Part shown: positions 58,082 through 64,000 of the stretch, piece by piece | Numbering within the stretch: position 1 is the first letter of the stretch | How the letters are laid out: each line of letters begins with the position of its first letter | NCBI RefSeq assembly: GCF_000317555.1 | Contig: NC_019745.1 | Coordinates: 186,001 to 250,000, forward strand | Length of the DNA: 64,000 nucleotides | Source of the DNA: Gloeocapsa sp. PCC 7428 | GTDB lineage: Bacteria; Cyanobacteriota; Cyanobacteriia; Cyanobacteriales; Chroococcidiopsidaceae | Direction: 5' to 3' | The notes under the pieces: generated by a model | Seen by the model: the letters and a program-made list of their open reading frames with translations, nothing else | Told to the model about the DNA's origin: nothing | Databases searched by the model: none | Program-made: the position numbers and the translations under genes

Positions 58082-58291
58082 GTTGATACAACTAAGCAGC
58101 AAGCAGAGGAGAATTGATAGTACAAATTCTGACAACGAGCACCTAAACCTTTCAAAGTCCCCCAACTGTGGGGGATTTAGGGGGCTGTTGATACAACTAA
58201 GCAGCAAGCAGAGGAGAATTGATAGTACAAATTCTGACAACGAGCACCTAAACCTTTCAAAGTCCCTCATTAGTAGTGATTTAAGAGGCTA
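58082..58291. repeat. 105-bp tandem duplication
   Basis: The segment starting GTTGATACAACTAAGCAGC at 58082 repeats at 58187 with the same sequence for about 80 bases. Copy 1 contains CCCCCAACTGTGGGGG and GGGATTTAGGGGGCT, the same C/G-rich unit as at 40678-40716; copy 2 has diverged at that end. The repeat sits between DUF5996 and the response-regulator gene. Confidence 0.92.
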
Positions 58292-58386
58292 TTAATTCAG
58301 CACTGTAGATTAGGAGTCATAAAGATTAAGCTGGAAGAATAAACCATAAAAAACCACTTGGTTGATGTCGATTACTCTTGGTGGAG

Positions 58387-59097
58387 ATGGATATATTAAT
58401 TGTTGAGGATGAAGCTGAAATTGCTGGATTGATTCAACTGGCGCTAGAAAAAGAAGGATTTTCCTGTCAAAGTTGCCGTGATGGACTCGCGGCTTTGCGC
58501 TTATTTCAAGAGTTACAGCCCGATCTAATTATCCTCGACTTGATGCTCCCTGGTTTGGACGGACTCGAAGTATGTGCCAGAATTCGCCAAAAACCTGGCA
58601 CTAAAGATCCTTACATACTGATGCTGACCGCTAGAGGTGAGGAAATTGACCGCGTGATTGGTTTATCTACAGGTGCAGATGATTACCTCGTTAAGCCTTT
58701 TAGTCCTAGAGAGTTAGTGGCACGAGTGCGGGCGTTGTTGCGGCGGAGTTTGCGCCAAGGCGGACAACATCAAATTCATCGCACGCAACATTTTATCGTA
58801 GATGTAGAACAACGTTCTGCCAGTCGTCAAGTGAGTAGCGATCGCACTGAAGAATTAGACCTGACAACCTTGGAATTTAACTTACTCAGCACCTTTGTCA
58901 GCAATCCTGGTCGAGTGTGGAACCGCACGCAGTTAATCGATAAACTTTGGGGTAGCGACTTTTTCGGCGATGAACGCGTTGTCGATACTCACGTTGCCCG
59001 ATTGCGAAAAAAAATCGAACCCGATCCTGCCAATCCCACGTTTATTAAAACGGTTGTTGGTGTCGGCTACAAATTTGAAGACGCAGCAACGTCATAA
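58387..59097 (+). CDS. OmpR-family response regulator
   Basis: About 236 residues from the ATG at 58387. Receiver with DED pair (IVEDE), phospho-Asp near residue 52 ([11 protein letters not shown]) and [13 protein letters not shown]-terminal winged helix with [12 protein letters not shown] and [16 protein letters not shown]. The kinase gene begins 5 bp after the stop, so the two form a two-component operon. Confidence 0.94.
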   Translation: MDILIVEDEAEIAGLIQLALEKEGFSCQSCRDGLAALRLFQELQPDLIILDLMLPGLDGLEVCARIRQKPGTKDPYILMLTARGEEIDRVIGLSTGADDYLVKPFSPRELVARVRALLRRSLRQGGQHQIHRTQHFIVDVEQRSASRQVSSDRTEELDLTTLEFNLLSTFVSNPGRVWNRTQLIDKLWGSDFFGDERVVDTHVARLRKKIEPDPANPTFIKTVVGVGYKFEDAATS

Positions 59098-59102
59098 AAC
59101 TG

Positions 59103-60215
59103 ATGACGAAAGTAGATTTACGCAAGCGAAACTTACCACTCGCATCGCGCCTGTTCCTGTCACACTTGTTAGTCATGATGGTGGCGGTGATGAGCCTTGT
59201 GATTATTGGCAAAGTCTCTTCACCGCGCTTTTTTGTCGTCCGTCTCGAAGAACTCGAAGGGACAGGCTATCGGCTACGCTTTGCGCGAACTGAACTGATT
59301 CATGGATTTGAAAGTGCTTGGTTTCGCGGTACAGTTTGGTCGGTTGTTGTCAGTACGACCGCAGCAGGCGGACTCAGCTACTGGGTATCCAAACGCATTA
59401 TGCAGCGACTGACAGAAATGGAACACATTACCCAAAAATTTGCAGCTGGTCAACTCGATGCACGCCTACCTGCAAGTGATATACCAGAATTACAACGTCT
59501 GGGTGTTAGCTTCAACCGTATGGCGGCGAGTTTGGAAGATGTTGAACAACGACGACGCGAACTCATCAGCGACTTGACGCACGAACTGCGGACGCCCTTA
59601 ACCGTTGTGCGCGGCTACTTAGAAGAATTGGCGGATGGCGAAGTCGAACCATCAACCGAAATTTATACGCGTCTAGCAAGAGAAACGCGCCGTTTAGAAC
59701 GCTTGGTAAACGATTTGCAAGAACTCTCCAAAGCCGAGGCGGGTTACTTACCGATCAATTTACAACCTGTGAATCTTTACCCGCTGTTGGAAGCTTTGGT
59801 AGAAAAGTTTTCCGATCAGATTTTAGAAGATGGTCCTGTTTTGCGCCTCAATTGTTCGCCCCAACTACCACCCGTGTTAGCAGACATCGATCGTGTCGAG
59901 CAAGTTCTAGTTAATTTATTAGGTAATGCAATTCGCTACACAAGTCACGGTGCGATTACGATCCGTGCTTGGACGCAATCGCGTAAACTGTGGATTGCGG
60001 TAAGCGATACAGGAATTGGCATTGCCAAACAAAATTTACCGCACGTGTTTGAACGCTTCTGGCGTGCAGATCGATCGCGCGATCGCCATTCGGGTGGAAC
60101 AGGTATTGGTTTGGCAATTTCTCGGCGCTTAATCGAACTCCAAGGCGGTCAAATCTTCGTTGAAAGCGAACTTGGTAAGGGCAGCACTTTTTCCTTTTTC
60201 TTGCCTTTAGCTTGA
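59103..60215 (+). CDS. HAMP-domain sensor histidine kinase
   Basis: A 370-residue kinase. Two membrane helices (about 18-37 and 78-95) enclose a short periplasmic loop, so an extracellular sensor domain is small. HAMP domain 95-150, HisKA with H160 ([16 protein letters not shown]), and HATPase ending [15 protein letters not shown]. It partners the OmpR regulator upstream by 5 bp. Resembles envelope stress/metal sensors but the signal cannot be read from sequence. Confidence 0.93.
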   Translation: MTKVDLRKRNLPLASRLFLSHLLVMMVAVMSLVIIGKVSSPRFFVVRLEELEGTGYRLRFARTELIHGFESAWFRGTVWSVVVSTTAAGGLSYWVSKRIMQRLTEMEHITQKFAAGQLDARLPASDIPELQRLGVSFNRMAASLEDVEQRRRELISDLTHELRTPLTVVRGYLEELADGEVEPSTEIYTRLARETRRLERLVNDLQELSKAEAGYLPINLQPVNLYPLLEALVEKFSDQILEDGPVLRLNCSPQLPPVLADIDRVEQVLVNLLGNAIRYTSHGAITIRAWTQSRKLWIAVSDTGIGIAKQNLPHVFERFWRADRSRDRHSGGTGIGLAISRRLIELQGGQIFVESELGKGSTFSFFLPLA

Positions 60216-60224
60216 TTGTAGGTG

Positions 60225-60475
60225 GACATAATTAAAGATCGCACTGTTGAGGTCGGTAATCGAAAAGCTTTTAGCGCTTAGCAATTAGCACTTGGCATGA
60301 GGAAAACAGCTAATAGCTAATCGCTGTTTAATTAGCACTTATAGCAGTTGAAGAGATGCTTAGGACAGAGTAAAAGCTTAGAACTACTATAATAGCTTGC
60401 TTTTAACTCTGACCTCTGATCTCTGCTATACCAATGACCAATTCAATTACGTTTATTTTCACCCACTTATGTTGT
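60225..60475 (+). repeat. Dispersed intergenic element, copy C (longest)
   Basis: Begins GTGGACATAATTAAAG, has GAGGTCGGTAATCGAAAAGC, AGCTAATAGCTAATCGC units, heptamer-like ACCAATGACCAATTC and the end TTACGTTTATTTTCACCCAC. Copy A at 42540 and copy B at 49515 share the core and the end. Confidence 0.6.
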
Positions 60476-60498
60476 GTACTCCGATTGCAGGGACATCT

Positions 60499-61182
60499 CT
60501 AGATTCGCGTACGGTAGAGAATCGGATCTTCTAATCCCAACTCAGCAAAAGCCGCGAGACGCAATCGACAAGCATCGCAAACTCCACACGCGATCGCACC
60601 TCCCGCATAGCAAGACCAAGTTTTTTCCCACGGAACGCCTAACTGATTGCCCAATTGAATAATTTCCGTTTTTTTCAAGTTGATCAACGGCGTTTCAATT
60701 GCGATCGGTTGTCCTTCGCGTCCTAGCTTCGTACCGAGGCGAAAAACCTCCTGCATCGCTTGAATATAATCAGGACGACAATCGGGATATCCTGAGTAAT
60801 CAAGCGCGTTAACGCCGATATAAACGCGTTGTGCTGCGATCGTTTCGGCATAAGCTAAGGCAAAGCTCAAAAAAATTGTATTGCGTGCCGGAACATACGT
60901 CACCGGCACATTTTGAGACATCTCTGACACAGCGCGATCGCTTGGTAATTCAATACTGGTATCCGTTAATGCTGAACCGCCCCACGAACGTAAATCAAAA
61001 TTAACGACCTTGTGAACTAAAACTTGAGTCGATTGCGCGATCGCGATCGCTGCTTTTAACTCGCGCTGGTGTCGCTGCTGATAATCAAACGAAATTGCAT
61101 AGCACTTGTAACCATCAGCCACCGCTTGATACAGTACCGTAGAAGAATCTAAGCCCCCAGACAATAAAATGACAGCTTTCAT
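60499..61182 (-). CDS. queC: 7-cyano-7-deazaguanine synthase
   Basis: About 227 residues from the ATG at 61182. QueC converts CDG to preQ0 with ATP and ammonia, a step in making queuosine of tRNA. Adenylate-forming motif SGGLDSST (residues 8-15) and the C-terminal zinc motif CYAGGAIACGVCDACRLR. It is a standalone gene. No preQ1 riboswitch is evident upstream. Confidence 0.96.
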   Translation of the reverse strand: MKAVILLSGGLDSSTVLYQAVADGYKCYAISFDYQQRHQRELKAAIAIAQSTQVLVHKVVNFDLRSWGGSALTDTSIELPSDRAVSEMSQNVPVTYVPARNTIFLSFALAYAETIAAQRVYIGVNALDYSGYPDCRPDYIQAMQEVFRLGTKLGREGQPIAIETPLINLKKTEIIQLGNQLGVPWEKTWSCYAGGAIACGVCDACRLRLAAFAELGLEDPILYRTRI

Positions 61183-61530
61183 CAATCAACCTCTCTATAA
61201 TTTTTTGCTTTCTATCTATTTCCTTGGTTACGGGCAAGGCACTGCCTTGCCCTTGCGATCCCTACCCCTTCATAATGGACAGGTAAGAAACTGACACATT
61301 ACGCTAACGCTACACGCATCAGCAAAATCACAATGAGTGAAGCCTAGCTTGGTGATAAACGTAACAATCGTCGGAACATATAAGTAATTTTGAAATTCTT
61401 CATAAATAGAGTCACTATGCTACCATCTGGATGATTTGCGACTTTAATCCAGTTAGGATTGCGTATGGGCGCTGTTACAGATGCGTCTTTACATTTTGGT
61501 GGTGGAGGAGAAGACAGAGGAGTGCAAAGC
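61183..61530. other. Spacer containing a perfect palindromic repeat
   Basis: GGGCAAGGCA-C-TGCCTTGCCC at 61232-61252 is a perfect 10-bp stem. Its relative lies at 45222-45243. No gene; the first in-frame ATG of the next gene (61465) is discussed there. Confidence 0.55.
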
Positions 61531-62595
61531 ATGACAGTGGGACAACCCATCCCTCATTTACAGCGCAATCAACCGCAACCAATCCGTGTTGGTGTGATTG
61601 GAGTAGGCAACATGGGACAACATCATACCCGTGTTCTGAGTTTACTCAAAGATGTAGAACTCGTTGGTGTTGCCGATATCAACATCGAGCGGGGGCTAGA
61701 TATTGCGAGCAAGTACCGCATCCGGTTTTTTGAAGACTATCGCGATCTGCTGCCGCATGTCGAGGCAGTTTGTGTAGCTGTTCCCACCCGCTTGCATCAC
61801 GCTGTCGGGATGACCTGTCTCCAGGCGGGAATTCATGTTTTGATTGAAAAGCCGATTGCTGCTAGTATCGCTGAAGCTGAATCTTTGGTAAATGCCGCAG
61901 CCGAATCACAGTGTATTCTACAAGTTGGTCATATCGAACGCTTTAATCCTGCATTCCAAGAACTCAGCAAAGTCCTGAAAACTGAGGAGTTGCTAGCTTT
62001 AGAAGCGCATCGCATGAGTCCTTATTCTCAACGCGCCAACGATGTTTCGGTGGTTTTAGATTTAATGATTCATGACATCGACTTACTACTAGAGTTAGCT
62101 GGCGCACCGATCGTTAAGTTAACCGCAAGTGGTAGTCGTGCTGCTGGTTCTGGTTACTTAGATTATGTCACTGCGATTCTTGGCTTCGCGAATGGGATTG
62201 TGGCAACACTCACCGCGAGTAAAGTCACGCATCGCAAAATTCGGCGAATTGCAGCGCATTGTAAAAACTCGCTGACAGAAGCAGATTTTCTGAATAATGA
62301 AATCTTGATTCACCGTCAGACAACCGCCAACTACATGACAGATTACGGTCAGGTACTTTATCGTCAAGATGGCTTGATTGAGAAAGTTTACACAAGTAAC
62401 ATCGAACCACTACACGCCGAATTAGAACACTTTGTCTCATGCGTACGTGGTGGCAATCAACCTTCAGTAGGCGGCGAACAAGCGCTTAAAGCTTTACGTC
62501 TAGCCAGTTCCATTGAGCAGATGGCTTTAGATGGGAAAGCTTGGAAAGAAGAAGTAGAGCTTTATCAACGTAATGGCTCTGCGGTCGTTATCTAA
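61531..62595 (+). CDS. Gfo/Idh/MocA-family oxidoreductase
   Basis: 354 residues from the ATG at 61531, chosen because an AGGAG site precedes it by 8 nt; the ATG at 61465 would add 22 residues without such a site. Rossmann dinucleotide motif VGVIGVGNMGQHHTRV, then catalytic EKPIAAS (Lys), and the C-terminal alpha/beta domain with DLMIHDIDLLLE. Relatives act on sugars or inositol with NAD(P). The substrate is unknown. Confidence 0.9.
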   Translation: MTVGQPIPHLQRNQPQPIRVGVIGVGNMGQHHTRVLSLLKDVELVGVADINIERGLDIASKYRIRFFEDYRDLLPHVEAVCVAVPTRLHHAVGMTCLQAGIHVLIEKPIAASIAEAESLVNAAAESQCILQVGHIERFNPAFQELSKVLKTEELLALEAHRMSPYSQRANDVSVVLDLMIHDIDLLLELAGAPIVKLTASGSRAAGSGYLDYVTAILGFANGIVATLTASKVTHRKIRRIAAHCKNSLTEADFLNNEILIHRQTTANYMTDYGQVLYRQDGLIEKVYTSNIEPLHAELEHFVSCVRGGNQPSVGGEQALKALRLASSIEQMALDGKAWKEEVELYQRNGSAVVI

Positions 62596-62969
62596 GCTTC
62601 CAAAATTATATATTTATTATATACAGCCCAATTCTGTTGTCAGATGAGGGCTTTTTTAGAGGAATCAGGGATCGGAGGTTAGGGAATTTTTCCTTATGTC
62701 ATTTGTTGGGGAGGTAAATCTAAACGCTTTATTCGTAAGTGTTGTGCGCCGTCTTCCCACAATTTTTTCAGCTTTTCGGAAATAAGTCTATAAATTTGAC
62801 ACCAAATCGCGATCGCGTGTTTTTTATCTTGTCCATGATTGCCAACTTGTCTCTTTCCGCAATAGCATAAAAAAGATTTTTTTAATCATAAGTTTTACAA
62901 ATTAGCAAGTAAAAATATTAAAATCGAAAACGGATAAGATCAGAATTCTGACACTAGAGGAGAGCATAT
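62596..62969. other. Spacer before the 45-residue membrane protein
   Basis: Immediately after the oxidoreductase stop is an AGCCC...GGGCT hairpin with a T-run (about 62626-62656), a weak terminator. On the minus strand, 62699-62890 is open in one frame (ending LDLPPQQMT) but has no start codon and no family I know. Confidence 0.4.
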
Positions 62970-63107
62970 ATGTCTGACTTAGACCGTGGCATCATGAAAT
63001 TTAAGGGAGCCGATTCCCCTAAAGCGGTTGCGATTTCAACAATGCTGATATTAGGTTCAATCGCGGTTCTCATTTTATGGGCGCTGCAAGTAGCCTATAC
63101 TCAATAG
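62970..63107 (+). CDS. 45-residue single-helix membrane protein
   Basis: A short gene too small for standard ORF lists. Reads MSDLDRGIMKFKGADSPKAV followed by a hydrophobic helix (AISTMLILGSIAVLILWALQ) and the end VAYTQ. An AGGAG site lies 8 nt before the ATG. The style resembles low-molecular-mass subunits of photosynthetic or NDH complexes in cyanobacteria, but I cannot match it to a named one. Presence in other cyanobacteria would support it. Confidence 0.75.
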   Translation: MSDLDRGIMKFKGADSPKAVAISTMLILGSIAVLILWALQVAYTQ

Positions 63108-63372
63108 TGAATAGGAGGCGTCGGAGGTCAGAGATCAGAAAGCAGAGTCAACCGAAGATTAAGCGATAGACGCCGCAGCGATCGCATCGCTAGCAAGTTC
63201 AACACAAATATTTCTAGATACAAATCTATACAAAACTCTGATTGCTGACCTCTGTTTTTGCCATGCACCGAGGTATTACTTTAAAGTAAGAAGCAAATCA
63301 TAAAAATAATCTGCCAAAGTTGCGTTACTCTAACTAATCAGAAGTCCCTCAACCCTAGTTTCTAATTCTAAA

Positions 63373-64000
63373 ATGCTGCAAGTCTGGGGTGCGATCGCTA
63401 TTTTTTTGATCTGTCCCCTCATTGGTGGATTACCATTAATTGCTTGGATGACATCAGCGCTGACGCGGCGTAACTTAGCAAATATCGGTACAGGAAATAT
63501 CAGTGTTTCCGCAGCTTTTTATCACGGTGGTAAACTTGCAGGCATTCTCGCAGTTTTATCTGAAGCTTTAAAAGGAATAGCGGCGGTGCTGATGGCGCGG
63601 GCGTTCTTTCCCCAAGCCCCCGAATGGGAGTTAATCGCCTTAATTGCGCTGGTAATGGGGCGCTATTGGATCGGTAGAGGTGCGGGAACGACAAATGTAG
63701 TTTGGGGATTTATTGTTCACGATCCGGTTGTTGCAGGTTTAGTATTTCTGATTGGTGGAATAAGTTTTACTGTCTTACGCGAAAGACAATTAGGCAAATA
63801 TGGCATTTTAATTTTATTTCCGTTGTTGACCGCGTTGCTCCGCCCGCATGACTCAGCCCGAATTGTTGCGGCGATCGCACTCGCGGTTCTACTAGGATGG
63901 ATTTATCAAAAAATCCCTGACGATTTAAACTTAACAGCAGATGCAGGACACGCGGAGTCGCAAAAAGTGTTTCGCTTTTTTCGTGGTGATAAAGCCATAG
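63373..64000 (+). CDS. PlsY-like glycerol-3-phosphate acyltransferase, partial
   Basis: An open frame of 209 codons from the ATG at 63373, running off the window with no stop. Five or more membrane helices and the motifs LTRRNLANIGTGNISVSAAF and YHGGK resemble PlsY, which acylates glycerol-3-phosphate with acyl-phosphate. The usual PlsY length is about 200-215; here a soluble, hydrophilic stretch follows the last helix (DDLNLTADAGHAESQKVFRFF), so the protein continues. Cyanobacterial PlsY proteins fused to a PEP-utilising-enzyme-like domain are known to me only vaguely, so the fusion idea is tentative. Confidence 0.7.
   Translation, partial: MLQVWGAIAIFLICPLIGGLPLIAWMTSALTRRNLANIGTGNISVSAAFYHGGKLAGILAVLSEALKGIAAVLMARAFFPQAPEWELIALIALVMGRYWIGRGAGTTNVVWGFIVHDPVVAGLVFLIGGISFTVLRERQLGKYGILILFPLLTALLRPHDSARIVAAIALAVLLGWIYQKIPDDLNLTADAGHAESQKVFRFFRGDKAI

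Noticed and set aside
58073-58295. Frames of 65-70 codons with duplicated peptide across the tandem repeat
   Set aside because: They merely translate the 105-bp duplication; no start signal and no family.
62699-62890. Open frame on the minus strand (CYCGKRQVGNHGQDKKHAIAIW... to LDLPPQQMT)
   Set aside because: It has no start codon, does not match any family I know, and lies where the promoter of the 45-residue gene should be. It could be the remnant of a transposase or nothing.

Overview
This 64-kb window is cyanobacterial chromosome. The evidence is the very frequent HIP1 octamer (GCGATCGC and variants) in genes and spacers, the oxygen-dependent chlorophyll cyclase AcsF, a cyAbrB-type regulator, a SipA/DUF3148 protein, an XisF-like serine recombinase, AMIN-domain TonB receptors and a CYP120-like P450. 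The gene set and the abundant small intergenic repeats suggest a Chroococcidiopsis/Gloeocapsa-like or Nostocales-related lineage; the genus is not fixed by the sequence. I saw no rRNA, tRNA, CRISPR array or intact insertion sequence.

Layout. 0-9.3 kb is housekeeping: thrC with a MoaD/ThiS-like sulfur carrier, a DUF2996 protein, a TM2 protein, acsF, an envelope protein, a Tat-exported sulfatase, and groES-groEL behind a perfect CIRCE operator and followed by two terminators. 9.4-17.3 kb is a siderophore-iron island: AraC regulator, AMIN-TonB receptor and lipoprotein binding protein, interrupted by two toxin-antitoxin pairs whose toxins are both broken and followed by a deletion scar joining a FhuF-like fragment to a frameshifted MFS exporter. 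17.4-26.5 kb carries a methyltransferase, P450, ilvD, a pentapeptide protein, a VOC protein, a recombinase and an ABC exporter. 26.8-33.7 kb holds a second iron module on the minus strand (AraC, AMIN-TonB receptor, binding protein, plus a truncated second binding protein) and a ComB-like phosphatase. 34-51.6 kb includes a PMT-family glycosyltransferase, a ClC channel, cyAbrB, Rrf2, cobD, pyrR, a PAS hybrid kinase, fni, cysC, a K+ channel, a deaminase and a NarL-type two-component pair. 51.8-64 kb has an Spy-like periplasmic protein, a cobalamin riboswitch leading into cbiX, sipA, a peroxiredoxin, PadR, DUF5996, an OmpR-type two-component pair, queC, an oxidoreductase, a 45-residue membrane protein and a PlsY-like gene that runs off the end.

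How it fits together. The two iron modules share one architecture (AraC regulator, AMIN-plug-barrel receptor, periplasmic lipoprotein) and lie about 20 kb apart in opposite orientation. The first carries a tandem 21-bp direct repeat that is a likely AraC operator. No FecCD-type permease or ATPase for them is in the window, so uptake must be completed by genes elsewhere. The cobalamin theme recurs (cobD, riboswitch, cbiX). Spacers are crowded with small repeats: heptamer tracts, hairpins, a dispersed element of roughly 150-250 bp in at least three copies, and a 105-bp tandem duplication.

The most noteworthy observations are the matched decay of two toxins beside intact antitoxins inside an eroding siderophore locus, the AraC tandem operator, the dispersed intergenic element, and the riboswitch-controlled CbiX with a long histidine tail. 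I did not find a clearly new multi-gene system.
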